In this document: positions 47,987 to 60,999 of the stretch, piece after piece | Layout: the number at the start of each line of letters is the position of its first letter | How positions within the stretch are numbered: the first letter of the stretch is position 1 | Source: Margaritispora aquatica | Lineage: Eukaryota; Ascomycota; Leotiomycetes; Helotiales; Discinellaceae | Length of the DNA stretch: 64,000 nt | Assembly: GCA_007644065.1 (NCBI GenBank) | Contig: VJWN01000020.1 | Span: forward strand, 549,874 to 613,873 | Direction of reading: 5' to 3' | The notes under the pieces: generated by a model | What the model saw: only the letters and a program-made list of their open reading frames with translations | Told to the model about the DNA's origin: nothing | Databases searched by the model: none | Translations under genes and position numbers: made by a program

Positions 47987-50021
47987 ACCTGGTCTGGTTC
48001 AGTGAGTGGTGGGTGGGTGCCGTCGTTCCGACGTTGATCCGTTCCGTTCCGCTTCGCTTTCTCAGCCTCAACATCGGCAATCTTAGAGATATCCCATTTA
48101 TTATATCGGTGAACGAATTGACACTTCGCATTTGTGTGTATTGTGGGCCTAGTCGGCCAAAACCCCGATTTCAAATCTGTACAACTCGTACTTTGGATGC
48201 GTCTGATGTGTCAATGGGAAACGGCCGTTTTTCGGTGGCTTTTTCTGAGACGTTGAGGGTCCTTTCACACCACGGGACATGCGGTTGAGGCGTCGGCCCC
48301 CGCGATGACGATATCTTTCGACTCGCGCGCGTTATACGTACCGTAGAGTGCCATCCAAATCGGAGCCATGGAGAAAGGAGAGGAAGAAGACTATTGAAAT
48401 GTTGGAGATTGGAGAACTGGAGAATGTGAGTAAAAAGTGGTGTTGATGCTACCAGAATGGGCAAAATGGATAACCGGCACCAGCGGCAGATATGGCTTCA
48501 ACATGAATAGCCACGACGACATACTCTTAACGTGCCAGATCGCGGGAACAAGCACCAGGAACACACTGACGTGAATGTCTGCTTTTTCGTATGTTTCTTC
48601 TGAGCCGTTGAGCTATTGATGACCGTGAGCTCAGCGTCCTTGGATCGAGGAACTAGAACCGGCCACCCGTTCTGTGGTGCACGAGTTGAGGATGAACAAA
48701 TCAATCATTCCTGGGGACCAAAACTTGATCGTCCTGTGACCACCACATGCCTTCAGCCGATGAGATGTTTAATTCTGGCAAAGAACTCGAGAGTCAAAGA
48801 TACAACCGGGCTTGGCAGGCTGTAAAATTTACAGCTGGATCATGAGCTAAGCCCTTCTTTTGTTTGCTCTGATTCTATACATTTATTATTATTATTAGTA
48901 GTAGTAATTGCCTCTGGCAAAACGGATGTTTAATGATGGAGACATCAAAGGCAATATAATCCAAAAACAAAATGCACCGCTATGACCAATGTTTTGTCAC
49001 TCACAGATCAAATCATCGACTCCGACAACATCCCATCAACCACAGCTCCAAGACAACAATCAAACTGGATATTTACAGGATATTTATTTTTCCATTCCGC
49101 ATTGTGAGTATATTGGATATTGCAGTTGATAAATTCTTTCCTCCGATCATATGGTTCTCTCCGTCCACTCGGACGCTCTCTCAAAATTAATTCAACGCCT
49201 GACCTTTCTTTTTTGGTTGCAACCCAAGCTTTGCAAATGAATAAAGCTTAGGCAGAACGACAGCTTCTCCGTGCGGGCTTTGCCACAATATGACACCAAA
49301 GACACCTTACTGCCATCACTGGATGGGGTAATGGAATGCGACTTCATTTCCATCATTCACAATCCATTTTTCTCTCAGGTCTGGATAACTTTGATCGGGA
49401 GTTCAGCCGACACGGGACGAGAAATTGAAACAAGGGCACGATAATCAAAACATCCACGATGTAATCTCCTCACTAGAAGGATCATATTTTGCTCATCATC
49501 AGCACTTTATTCAATGTCATGGCGACAACAAGTCTTGCCGTGACAAACTCCTGACCAAGAGACCAAGAGGAGCCTTTGATTAATGCTATATCTGCACGGC
49601 AGAACAGAGGAGAGAAATGCCGGGTGGGTAGGTGGGTAGGTGGGTGTTGAGACGAACCCAAGCGACTGTCACACGCGATATGACACCTTCCCTGATGGAG
49701 AATTAATAGAGGCGACTTGCATCAGGTAAATCATGGGCCAAGAGATATTTTCTTTTAGCCTAACTTCAGGCTATATGAGAGAGAAAGTCCGGTGTCTGTC
49801 CTGCGTGATGGTGAGCGTCGTCTCTTATTACACCTTTGCACACACAACATTGATAGTACGAGTTGGTACCTGGGACAACGGTTGTCGCTTGTCACGCTTG
49901 ACGCTTTGAAGGAACCGTTTCCGGGAGAATCTCGACTTGGCGGTGATCAGTATGGTATGGAGTACAGTAGTGGATTAGTGGTTATATGAAAAAAGGCTTG
50001 AGGGCCATCCTTGAGGATGCA

Positions 50022-50053
50022 CCAGCCAGCATCCAGCCAGCATCCAGCCAGCA
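50022..50053. repeat. 11-bp tandem repeat (CCAGCCAGCAT)
   Basis: Three consecutive units, the last missing one base. Confidence 0.85.
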
Positions 50054-51265
50054 CCAGGAGACATGCAATCCCATGAACTATGCATACCTATGGGGACAGA
50101 TGGGTGCAGATGAGTGCAGATGGTGCATATGTGCATATGTGCTTTTCATAAATGGGTCTTGGAAATGGGGAAAAAGACATGAAAAAGAGGGTATTTCAGT
50201 CGTTAAATCCATGTTCATTGGTGGAATTTCCTGACCCCTCTGTGGATCTGAACTCCCCACACCCCATTAACACCCCATCTTCTTGGTTTTTGGGCTTGAC
50301 CGCCGAGGATTGCCCCAGACCATTCAATCGCGTCGTCCTGGACAATACTCAGCGAATATCTCCATCTTTCCCCCATTCAGCTTCTGTCGTCGGTGGAACA
50401 ATCGATTCCGACCTCTGCGCCGTATTCTCTGTATTTTTCCATACCTATCCACAGAGTCTTTTCCGCCCTACCGCGCTTGGCATTGGCTGGGTGAATGCAT
50501 CCTAGATTTCCTGGTCTGGGCATTTGCAAACTCGAAGCTGTACTCGGTACAATCCCCTATTGCTCAAGCTCCCTCCAACCCTTTCCAACCCCAGGAACAA
50601 GTTTCTATTCCCTCCACTGACAGCTCTCTGCCCCAGGAAGATTACTAGGTATCCAGGCGTTGCACAATACCCCTACCAGAGCGACGGGCTCCTCTGAGAG
50701 AACCAAACAAAAAATCTCCGGCGAAATTCCAATTCCAATGTGCTTCTTGTTGCCTGCGACATCATCGTCTCTCTGCAGCAGATTCACGACCCGTCCTGTC
50801 TCTTCCTTCGAATCTCTTTCCATTGACCCTCTGCCATATCCATAACACCCTACGCTGTTCGATCACGACGAATGTCTGATAGTGGACCTAGAACGTTGGA
50901 TCACGAGCTGCCATGTAGCACACTGGACCTCTCTACCATACCCAATCGACCTTGACCCATCTTGCTTATCACAATTCTACGTTTATAGATAATACTGGTA
51001 CTATTAACACAGGTCTGCAGACCTAATTCAATTCGGTTATACGTTTGCGACGCCTGTCCCCCGTCTCCCTCTCCGACGGGACGAATAGAACAATCCTCCG
51101 AGAGCGCAGGCCTGAGTTGCTTTGCTATGCGAAAGAGTCGCTGGACTTTCTTTACCAAGTGCAGGTATCCTCCGTCCGAAATCAGATATTACCTCGACGC
51201 CCCAGAGCCTCTCGAAACCCGATAGATATTTCTCCTGGTTGGTGTTCCAGTACACCGGTATACAC

Positions 51266-53335
51266 ATGGCCACGAAGCAGCTTCAGTCTGCGCCTACGCC
51301 GGCGGCGAGGCCAAAGAGCACAAATGGGGTGATCAATGGGACAAAGGCAGGGACGGGCGACAATCGAATAGTGGTTATTGCCTATGGCAATGGGCAAGAG
51401 AAGATCGTGTCGGTGTTTGCGGACGTCTTGGGGAAACCATATCGACTGGCCCGAAGTTTTTCAGAAGTCGGCGTGGAGGATCATGGGACTGTGATAGGAA
51501 TTGCTGCGAGCGATGCGAAGGCCGACATCAGCACTAGGAACACCTATCTCGTGGTTGCGATCAATGCGCACTGCGTCAATCTGGGGATGCCACCAGATGT
51601 TGACCTTTCGGCAGCCTCGGACTACGAGTTCTTGTATACAGAAACACCTTTTTTCCGAAGAGATCTTTCGAGGTTTATTGCATTTACGCTGGGACAGATC
51701 AGTCATCATGAAGCTTTGATCACCAAGCCTAGAACTTATTTCATTTCGACAACTTTTCCCGATGTCCGAACAGCTCTCTCTAACTTGGATATCCTGTCTG
51801 TTGGATCAGATGCGGTGGAGATTCGAGTTGATCTCTTGAAGGAGCCATTGCAAGACGGATCCTACAACTCTGTTCCAAGTTTAAGCTATGTGGGAGAACA
51901 GGTGATGTTGCTTCGTCAGAGGACCGAGTTGCCCATCATTTTCACGACACGCTGTACTCGCGAGAATGGACGATTCCCTATGGACAATCCAGAGCTATAC
52001 TACGAGTACTTGTATCGCGCGATACAATGGGGTTGTGAGTATATCGACGTCGAGTTGTGGCTACCCGAGGACATCCGACGACGCCTGTTTGAGCGAAGAG
52101 GGAGTAGTCGTATTATTTCGGCCTTTCATGACTTCTCTGGTACATTCAAGTGGCCATCACAGCAAGCCCAGGATATTTTTGAGCAGTCGAGGAAGTATGG
52201 AGACATCGTCAAGATGATCACCATCATCAACTCGATGTCCGAAAATTATGAACTCGAATACTTCCGATCTCAGATCAAGGCAAACTATCCTGATGGACCA
52301 CCTTTGTCAGCTGTCAACATGGGTCAATTGGGTCAACTTTCGCGAGCTCTCAATACCGTTTTTAGTCCCATCACTCATCCGTTGTTGCCGATCGTCGCTG
52401 CACCGGGCCAGATGAGCGCAGCCGAGATCAACGGGGCCCTGAGCACTATGGGCCAGCTGCCCAAGAAGAACATCTACGCCATAGGTTCCTTCCGTTCAAC
52501 ACCGCAAGCAACCTTCTTTGAGAAGTGCTTTAACGAGCTCGGTCTCCCGCACAATTTTCAGTCTGTCGATCGCGGTGTGCGGGGATCGGTTGAGGCATTT
52601 TGTTGTCAAGCCAATTTTGGGGGAGCGTACATCAACCCACCACTTCATGCGTCGCAGTCATACATACCGATGTTGAGCGATGCAGCCAGAACTATCGGTG
52701 CCGTGGATACTATTGTCGTGCGGAATGAAGGCCAGAATACAATACTTGTGGGCGATAATGCGACGTGGAAAGGAATCCGTGCAACTCTCACCCGTGACTT
52801 TGCCCCATCAGCATACAAGGACCGTGTGGCGATTATTTTGAGCAGTAACGGTGAGGATGCGGCCAGTGTCATTTTTGCTCTCAGAAGTCTCAATATTGGA
52901 AAGATATACACGGTCGGTTTCAAAGCTCAGGGTCCATTAGCAGCAGGCGTCGAACCATTCACGTCCATGGAATCGGTTCAGAGGGTCGATCAACCGTTCG
53001 CCATCATCTCCGCTCTCCCTCCCGAGAAGTCACATCTCGTTCAACCTCTCCTCCGCCACTTCTCTAATGGCAAATCTTATTCCGCGAACGGAACCAATAG
53101 CCACGGATCACGTTCTTCGTCGCCTGGAAATGGTGGAAAAGGAAAAGTCTTTGTGGATCTTGCCAATGGACCCAGAAGAGGCGATCCCCTCGCCGTCGCA
53201 GAACAAAGCGGTTGGACAGCGTATGGCGTTGCTGATACAAGTGCTTTCACAACTGTCGAGACGCTCAGGCTACTTGTCGGACAGAATGTGCCATACAGCT
53301 TCGTCCGGCTAGCGAGTGGGAGGGGTCTCTATTGA
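51266..53335 (+). CDS. qutR: quinate-repressor-like protein (dehydroquinase/shikimate dehydrogenase-related)
   Basis: Single exon, 689 aa from MATKQLQ; the same frame is open to a Met at 51122, which would add 48 unconvincing residues. After about 60 unstructured residues and a degenerate alpha/beta segment comes FFRRDLSRF, the boundary seen in QUTR/QA-1S. The type I dehydroquinase domain (about 145-395) has [11 protein letters not shown], the His in AFHDF and a Lys in DIVKMI. The shikimate-dehydrogenase-like domain (about 410-680) has GAVDTI, but the usual catalytic Lys of the VTIPLK region is replaced (INPPLHAS) and the NTDW Asp is lost (GDNATWKG). That pattern fits a repressor derived from the C-terminal AROM domains. 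Known members also carry a shikimate-kinase-like P-loop domain; I see none here or upstream. No quinate catabolic gene or QutA-like activator lies in the window. Confidence 0.75.
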   Translation: MATKQLQSAPTPAARPKSTNGVINGTKAGTGDNRIVVIAYGNGQEKIVSVFADVLGKPYRLARSFSEVGVEDHGTVIGIAASDAKADISTRNTYLVVAINAHCVNLGMPPDVDLSAASDYEFLYTETPFFRRDLSRFIAFTLGQISHHEALITKPRTYFISTTFPDVRTALSNLDILSVGSDAVEIRVDLLKEPLQDGSYNSVPSLSYVGEQVMLLRQRTELPIIFTTRCTRENGRFPMDNPELYYEYLYRAIQWGCEYIDVELWLPEDIRRRLFERRGSSRIISAFHDFSGTFKWPSQQAQDIFEQSRKYGDIVKMITIINSMSENYELEYFRSQIKANYPDGPPLSAVNMGQLGQLSRALNTVFSPITHPLLPIVAAPGQMSAAEINGALSTMGQLPKKNIYAIGSFRSTPQATFFEKCFNELGLPHNFQSVDRGVRGSVEAFCCQANFGGAYINPPLHASQSYIPMLSDAARTIGAVDTIVVRNEGQNTILVGDNATWKGIRATLTRDFAPSAYKDRVAIILSSNGEDAASVIFALRSLNIGKIYTVGFKAQGPLAAGVEPFTSMESVQRVDQPFAIISALPPEKSHLVQPLLRHFSNGKSYSANGTNSHGSRSSSPGNGGKGKVFVDLANGPRRGDPLAVAEQSGWTAYGVADTSAFTTVETLRLLVGQNVPYSFVRLASGRGLY

Positions 53336-56300
53336 TGGTGGCTTCCCGGGCTTCATGTCTTTGGTGACTTAAGCCTGGCTCGTCTGATGAGACGAGGCTC
53401 GTAGCATTATGGCTGTGGAAGTCGGACATTTTAAGATGGGACTTGCCAATAACGAGCACCGAAGGAAAATAGGGACATGGTTGGACTGGATGGAAACTTT
53501 GCATTGATATGAAGAGGTGGGATTGGAGAAATTATTGATCTCGAGGAGGGTTTTGTGAAAGTTGGAGGATATTGAGAGCGTTTAAAGTGCGACAAGTGAT
53601 ACCAAAGATATGCTGCTGCCGCTTGCATAGCTTAGCATCGAGATGGGCGTTCACACATAACATGATGCTACTTTTGTCGGTTCGGTTCGGTTATTTGGTT
53701 TTCATTATTGAGATTTGGGCGTTAGTGTGGTACTTTTCCTCTTCTTCTTTCTGTCAATACTTTCTTTCCCATTGGGGATTTCGTGGAAATTTTGGATCGG
53801 AACTCTGTGGATACTGGGAATTTGGCAAAGAAGTAGACTTCTTTGGTCCTATCAGTCAGTCTGTTGGTTGCTCACGACGACGGCGATGACTCGTTCGTTC
53901 CTCCTTCTCTTTGTAGGTAGCTTAGAAGTTTGGGACGGCAATAAGATGGGGCCCGAAGAGCATTGGGGTGGAGAAGTGGCGAATGGATAAACGAAGGCAG
54001 GAGGATGGCATGGAATGAGAAAAGGCTGACGAGGTGGTGGGGGAGGATGGTCACTAGGATCTGATCTTTTATCTGATCATATCCCGATTTTTGTCTGCTA
54101 TCACTACCTACTCTACCTAATGATAACCTGGCATTACCGTGTGTACTGACTTTCCATCTTCCAAGGAGAAATACTCGCTGCGACGATGTCTTCCAGCAGT
54201 AGCGGGAAGCGGCAAACGTTTGAGAGCGCTATATAGCAAGACATGCTAGTTTTGGACTGCTGCTATGCAACATTATTACCGCACAATATTGAGGCTTGGG
54301 CTGTTGACAGCAGCGATAAAATATCAAGGTGGAGCGAACATTTTTTAAGTGTCGAGGCAATTGGCGATTTGGTAGTACAGATCCGCCTCTGAATGAGCTA
54401 TTTTGATCACTACGAATAATAAAGGCATGTTGCCCAATAGAGCAAACAATCAGAAATGTACAAGCTCTGATGAACTCTATGTCCGTGGCTCTGAGTCTGG
54501 TACACTGACATAGGTAGGCAAGTTCAAATTCGCTTGTCACTATGTATGTAGGAAGAGGCGTGTTTCAGATTGAGCCTTCTGCCTCTCCTCCCCGTCTCTC
54601 CCCCTCAGGTTTTGCGGAAGGACGGTGGCAACATACTTGTCACATGCTTGTCACAAGCTCACTCCAACTGTTTATCACCTTACTTACAAGTACATCTTAT
54701 GCAAATCTGTCCTCTTTCCCGTTCCCTCACTCCCTAGTGCCTTCCCTCTCCCTCCTACCAATACCAATTCCACTTACTATCATTACCGGTACTGGTACGT
54801 TGCTGACCGGGCTTTAGTCATCCCACATCTTCCTCTGGCCGCCAGTGGCCTCAAGCATCGGCCGCAGATGCGAACGACACTTCGCTTTCGCTCCCTAAAT
54901 CATGCTTTCAACACAGCACGCAGCACAGCACCACGGGAGCGTGTTGGTCTTGGTCTCCTCTTGGCTTTCCTTCCGCTTGGCTTGCCCAGGCGTGCCTAGA
55001 CGGAAAATTTATTCCAGGATTTTCCAGGACGTCGGTGTTCGTCCTGCTGTGCGGTGCTGTTGTTCCCTTTTGTTTCGCCGTCTGTCGTTTGCTGGCTCGC
55101 TCGCTCGCTCGCTTGTGAGACGGTAGTGGGTCACTTGCTGTTTGTTTGTCTGTATGTAGTCGTCTGCTCGTCTGCTCGTCTGCTCATCTCGCCTATCTCG
55201 TGTCTTTTGCATCGTCTTGATGGCATGTTCCTTCCTGCTGGCTCCTCCCAATGCTGCTGGCTGATTTAATTATGAAAAGGGCACATGTGAGCACAGCACA
55301 ACGCAAGGCAACGCAGCGCACGCACCACGGAGGGCATGGCGGGTGGGAGATTGGTGGGATAATTTCACTCTGGCATATAAGGGAGCTTGTGTGTATGGTG
55401 AAGAGGGTTAGATGAAGTCGGTCAGGCTTAGCAGTGAGGATTGGCCGAGTGGCTATTTCACCAGATGAAGCTGCGGGCTCGAGCTGTCTGGGACATCCCC
55501 GTACTGCGTCGTGCTATCCCCGTCTAGCCAGAAGGTCGCTCTGAGTGGAGGAGACATGTGAGTATGGCAAGAGCGTTAGTACCTCGAGATTGAATAGATG
55601 GTCATGAGTCGCTTGGCCGGTTTGTGCTTCGTGGAAATGGGAGATCAGCCTTCGTCCTAGCGAGTGGGAGGAGTGATGAGGATGAAGATGAAGATGACAC
55701 CAGAGGTGAGTGAGCCTAGCTGCCGGCAGTTGTGCTCTGGCTTTTGATAGGCGTTTTGATCGCGAGGACGTCGATAAGAGCTTTGTGTGTAAGTGGTGGA
55801 GAAGGGCTACTTTGGCAAGAGGAGACTTGTCAGTGGTGCGAATTACGGCGTGAGGTCTGGGGGTACGCGCAGGGAGAGAGGAAGGTTAAGTTCTGAGGTT
55901 AATTGGCGTCATGTGTGGAGTTCGCCGGAGAAATAGTGTGGGGAGGGCATGGTAGATCACCGTGTGAGATGGGGAGGAGGTGATGATGGGCTTGGAGACA
56001 GGTGGGATTTTGCCGGTTTGGGTAGAGTGGTTGTAGAGTGCGGGAATGGAATGGAATTTCAAAGTGAATTGTAAATTAGAGATGTGGAGACATTATACCT
56101 TGATCAAGATTCCTAGCGAAGCATCTAGTTGGAAGCAGGCGAATTCAATTCCAGGACACATCTTACGAGTCGACAGACATGTAACTAGCCGTGATCAATG
56201 TCTTTCAAGAGTGGAGTTGAACCGCCATAAGCGGCACAAGATAAGAATTATATCTACGATGCGCTACAATATGTACTGTCCTCGAGGTTCATAAATCGGG

Positions 56301-57192
56301 CTCTCCCGTGGTCCATATTCTCTCCTCGCTCCAAGTTGACTTCATGGTATCCAGCTAAGTAGGGACATTGAGCTTTCGCCCCACCAAAAGAGGGGGGTCA
56401 TAAGATCTCTGTAAGATCTTTTTGCTGTTTGAACTCTACTGTTCATCACTTGTGCTCGCCATGAGATGATCAAGACCGTCTTTCCACTTCGAAAAATGGG
56501 CTTCTTGGCAACTTTCGCTTGTTTTGAACTGCAACTTAGGCAGGCTTTGAGCACACTCTGTTCACTGCTTTCCATATCTAGCATATTGTTTTGACCTGTC
56601 TCTTGACAGTTCGTAGGGTATATTGGGTATGAAGCAGTGGAGATGTGTCCCTGACCCTCCATGACCTCAATCATGTGAAGTGATGACGATACTAGTTATC
56701 TGCTACATAATGTATCTGTCGAATCGCGGTCATTGAACCGTTACTATTACCACCACTGCTTTGCACTCTGACTGTTATTCCGCTCCACTTGTCTTGACCA
56801 TGCTCAATTATGTGGGGAAATTCTTTTCTATGCGACGCACTTCTTGTACCAAATCATGCTCATGTACAACCCAGACTCAAACGTTTTAATACTGTGATGA
56901 TTAGTATACTATGAACTTGATGTGTCATGGTATTGAAGCACTAATGCTACAGAAAGTCATTTCGCCGTCACTTGAGTTCTGTCAACATTGCTGAACGCCA
57001 ATTCAAAGCTCATCTACCCATCAACTGATAGTAGGCTCTTTCAACCTCTTTGTCTCGCTTACTTCCTTGGCGGCCAATCAATCTGTATTGAGGATAATGG
57101 TTTTCACTCAATTCTAACGAAGAATCTGTGAATTCTTGAACTCAATTCTGCTCACTCCCCGCAATCAAGCCCACAACAAGCGCCCTCCCCCA
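53336..57192. other. long intergenic stretch, no gene seen
   Basis: 3.9 kb between the convergent ends of the repressor-like gene and the hypothetical gene at 57193. Pyrimidine-rich parts lie at 54585-54780 and a CTCG/TCTG repeat region at 55090-55185. No domain-bearing frame was found. Confidence 0.5.
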
Positions 57193-58451
57193 TCAAGTCT
57201 CAAACACCGTCTCCTCCGCCCACGAATTACCCGCCCTAGCCTCAACCCACTCCAAAAACTCCACACTTCTCACATCCCCCAGCCCAAATCTCTCGTCCCC
57301 GTCTTGCATCTCTCTAACCTCTAGAATCTCACTCCCAATTATCACACTCCTTTCACCCTTCCTTGTAAACAGGCCTAAAATCGGACTTCTTCCCTCAAAT
57401 CTCACTTCAAGTTCGAAAGGCAACCCTTCGGTCTGCACCACCATCGCGGTATTGACCACACTCGGCACCCCATCTTTCAATAAGTTATTTTCGTATAACT
57501 TCCAAATGGCGCATTTTGTTCCGGAAGGACTGGCGTGCATGGACTGTGTTTCCGGGATACAGTATTGTTTCTCGGTTTCAACTGAAGCAGAAGCTATAGA
57601 ACCACAATTGAATGCGGGATCGATGCCGAGAGTTTTAAACGATTTGGTTTTGATGTCTGTAGGCTTGGAATTTGCAGTTGTTGGGAAAATGTGTCGGATT
57701 AAGGGGTTCCATTGGCCACGATATGAATAAGGGGGCTCTTCATGGTTTTCCTGGTTTTCTTAGCTGGTGTTTATCATTGGGCGACTAACTTCTGGAAAAA
57801 TTATACCTGGACAGCTGAATCTATGGAATCTAGAGCCGAATGAGAAGATACTCTGGACTCGATGTCTTTCAGCCTAGGTTGAACCACCTCCACCTCGATT
57901 CTCATAGATGTGATCCTGTTGTGAGAATTTGGGTTCTGCTCTCCAAATTTGTACTGCAAAAATACAACACAACCATCGTGTTTCTCTCCCGTCCGAGTGT
58001 CGCCGACTTGACAAGGCACTAGGTCGGTCAGGGTAGTCGAAACGCTGCAGTGATGAAGGTTCTGCGTATCAATGACTTGAGAGTCGGCAAGACCGAGAGG
58101 CTGATCGAGGGTTTGATCTGAAGATGAACAGAGAGTGCTGGGGACCTCGAAAGGAATAAAATTCGACAGGTACTCCATTGGCTTTGATAGTTTGGCGGAT
58201 GGTGGAGTGGAGGAAGATGCTGATGACATTGATTGGAAAGCTATATGTTTGCAGAGATTCCAATCTAGGTGGTGAAGTAGGATATGTTTACTCATAGGGA
58301 ATAGGATTTCGTTCATATTATAGAGTAGAGAGAAGGAAGATTGAGATGATGAATAGACACTCAACTCGATCCTCCACAGAAAGAAGGAGGAAGTCAATTT
58401 ACTCCTACCATACAACCAACAAGGAAGTTGCCTTGCTCCAGCTCCAGGCAT
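57193..58451 (-). CDS. hypothetical protein, two exons
   Basis: Exons 58451-57807 and 57750-57193 with a 56-bp GTATAA...CAG intron; 400 aa from MPGAGARQ, or 326 aa from the internal Met at 58229 (MSSASSSTPP). The first ~75 residues of the long form look less protein-like, but a TATAAATA box at about 58507-58514 favours an early start. The C-terminal part (exon 2) is compact and mixed alpha/beta: IRHIFPTTANSK, GTKCAIWKLYENNLLKDG, LFTRKGERSVIIGSE, RSVEFLEWVEARAG. No signal peptide or membrane segment is certain and the family is not recognised. Splice phase and codon texture support a real gene. Confidence 0.6.
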
Positions 58452-59659
58452 CTTCAACTCTGGTTATGGTATACGCTTATTCTGCGGAAGTCTCTTAGCT
58501 TTTCATTAGGAGTATTTATACCTATTCCTACAACTTTATCAACTCGAGCCTAATCAAGTGTGTGCGGCAGATATCATTGGAAATTCTAGATAATTCACAG
58601 CTGTTCTTTTGCGAACCCAGCTATTAGAGAGAAGTTATGGTATTCGACTTGGTCATGCAAATACCTGAACACTAATCAGCTTCATGCGAATTGACCTGGA
58701 AAGACTCTTAAGTCATATCACATGACAACAAAAGCGTCAGGTGATATGATCGCAACCCAAACCTCTTGTTTCCTAGGTAGGAAGAGTCATAAACACTGAG
58801 GCAGTATTCTATCATGAAGCCTCACAGGACGTTTTGCGATACCGAGTAAGGCCGGTGACGCTTACTTTATTTAAGAATCATGAGGTAGCTTTGAATAGCC
58901 ATAAAGTAATATCGAGCTTAGTGGGTCAGAATATCGATTGTCCGTCTTCAGGAAGACTAGGTGCAATGCAACAAAGACAAACGTCATATCAATAACCTCA
59001 TAAGAACTGCTCTCGTGGTCTTCGGTGTCACGTCATTCTCCAAGCGCAGATACAACGGTACACAAACCATCATGCCACCGCATGATGTCTTACATATGCT
59101 CCTTCCCCACGATACGAGGTAGATCCTCAGATGCAAGCGTCACTTGTGTACCAGTCGCCCGTCAGGCTGCCCACAAAGCACCACTCTTCCTTTAAAGACA
59201 AGCGTGTTTTGGTGCCACAAGCAACCGATTCTCGAGCCGAGACTTGAGAATAGCGAACAGTTGAGATTGAAATACGAAGTCATGTAACAATTTGCGCTGG
59301 CATGATCGCTTTCTTGAAGGCCGAAGGAAGGGAAAGAGCGTTGACAAGCTGTAGAAGGATCAACTTTGTGACCGAATGATCGTTTGTGGAGGTAGATCCG
59401 AGGTAGCAGTTTGCTGCTCTTGGTCCAGATTCGCGCATGAGAAATGGGTTGAATGTTCTTTCCTAATAGCCTTACGATGTTCTCATCTGGTGACGTCCTA
59501 GATCAGAATCAAGTGGTATATAAGACGATGTCTTATCCTCTCTTGCAGAACTCTCCTTCAAACCAAAAACAACAAGGACAGCTTCAGTCAACGAAAACTA
59601 AGTTCAAATAAACAGTTCAAGAGATCTTGATTTGAAACGTGTTCAGACACCCAAACAAA
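58452..59659. promoter_or_regulatory. divergent intergenic region
   Basis: 1.2 kb between the starts of the hypothetical gene (-) and the But2-domain gene (+). TATAAATA (minus) at about 58507-58514 serves the former. GTATATAAGACG at about 59516 (plus) is a TATA box about 140 bp before the start at 59660. No gene seen. Confidence 0.5.
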
Positions 59660-60733
59660 ATGCATTCTCGCTCCATCCCATTTGTCTTTACGCTCCTCGC
59701 CAGCTCTCATGCACTCACTACTCGATGGGCACCCTGCTGCTTCGGTCTCGCCGCTAGCGGTGCCGTAACCGGAACCATGGGCCAGCTTGATGACGGCCAG
59801 AATCGTATCAATGGTCCTCTTTCGCCAGCTCAATACTGCATTGCAGATGGAGCTATCACCGATGCTCACGGTCGTGGTTGCATCCTTACTCGTGAGTCCC
59901 CTTGCCTGCTTTCATCCCAACAGCGAGGATAGTGATAACCATATCAACAGCCAGCGTGACCCAATTCCAATGTGACTCTGGCTCCCCTCCTATTGCGGGC
60001 TTCAGCATTGGCTGTGATGGTGGACTCGCTTACAAGGGAGATACCAAGTTTTGGGAATGCCAAACCGGCGACCATGTTAGTTTCCCAGGATCATTCATCG
60101 CTGAACACGCTAATCAAAGCCGCTTAGGGTGAAGCCAATATCTATCATTACCCAGGAGGTGCCAACTGTGGTGAAATCACTCTGAAGGCCTCCTCCTGCT
60201 TCTCATCTTGCCCAGCTCCTCCACCTTCACCACCACCAACCCCATCCACATCTTGCCCAACGAATCTCAACGGCCCCTATGAGTTTCCTCATCTCATAAT
60301 CCCAATCGACTCCACCAAGCCATCTGTCGCGGCCGGCACATCTTACTTTGGCGAAGTCACCTCCACCATCTCGTCTCTCTTCAACTTCGACATCCCTGCC
60401 ACCGACAAAGGCAAGACCTGCTCGCTGGTCTTTTTGTTCCCGACTCAAGCCCAACTCACCACCTCTTCATTCACCGGCACTGGAGGCGCGATCGATTTCG
60501 GCATGCTGAGTGCTCCAGCTGACAAGGGAACAACGTCTGCAAATGCGCCCAGTGTCAAAACAGATTATGGAACCAAGAATGTCAGCCCTGGGAACTCGTA
60601 CAACATCGCAACTTTCCCATGCCCTGCTGGCCAAAGAATCGGCTTTGAGATGAGAAGCGCCGGACAAGCTGATTTGAGATATTTCCAGGATTGGAACCCA
60701 AGCCCGATCGGATTATACATCACCAAGTGTTAA
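59660..60733 (+). CDS. secreted But2 C-terminal-domain protein
   Basis: Exons 59660-59891, 59951-60075 and 60128-60733; 320 aa. The signal peptide MHSRSIPFVFTLLASSHA is followed by a Cys-rich, Gly-rich domain (about 20-150: CCFGLAASG, QFQCDSGSPP, GCDGG, WECQTGD, GANCGEITLKASSC). A Pro/Ser linker (APPPSPPPTPSTS, about 155-168) leads into the But2 C-terminal domain (about 175-318: EFPHLIIPIDSTKP, GTSYFGEV, LFNFDIP, CSLVFLFPTQ, final YITKC). Proteins with this layout are usually found at the fungal cell surface or secreted, with no proven biochemical role. The strong TATA box at about 59516 suggests high or inducible expression. The family call is from motif memory and fairly firm. Confidence 0.85.
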
Positions 60734-60999
60734 GAGATGGAGAAGGGAATTCTTTGGGAGACGAAAGGAACTGTGGTTAATGGTATCTGTTTAGTTATGA
60801 TTTGGTGTATTACTACTCTTGTTTCTGCTTTATGCGAAAATTGAAAGTCAATCCAGGTGGTAGAATTAATGCTCGATGACATGCAGAGTAGAGGGCACAA
60901 ATGAATCTTGAGTCCAACAGCCATGCTATCCTCTATGTGATTTTGCACGAAAATGTGCATCAGAAAGTGCACACTTCTCATCGATCACTTTCTATTTAC

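Larger units (their letters stand above)
47467..51265. other. intergenic between divergent genes
   Basis: 3.8 kb between the starts of the hexose transporter (-) and the quinate-repressor-like gene (+). Low-complexity repeats lie at 47955-47986 (GGTCTTTG), 49623-49646 (GGTGGGTA) and 50022-50053 (CCAGCCAGCAT). The last ~300 bp may be 5' UTR of the + gene. No gene recognised. Confidence 0.5.

Noticed and set aside
47710..48174. 154-codon minus-strand frame
   Set aside because: Low-complexity repeats (GGTCTTTG), no domain and no splice logic; overlapping frames on the other strand look the same.
45603..53335. A quinate utilisation cluster (permease plus repressor)
   Set aside because: The transporter carries hexose-carrier signatures rather than a recognisable quinate permease pattern, lies 3.8 kb away and no qut catabolic enzyme is present.
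54542..54999. Overlapping plus-strand frames of 91 and 124 codons
   Set aside because: Pyrimidine-rich low-complexity DNA; no start context, domain or splice partner.
55441..55500. tRNA-like GGATTGGCCGAGTGGC
   Set aside because: Resembles a tRNA-Leu/Ser 5' part, but no anticodon arm, B box or acceptor pairing follows.
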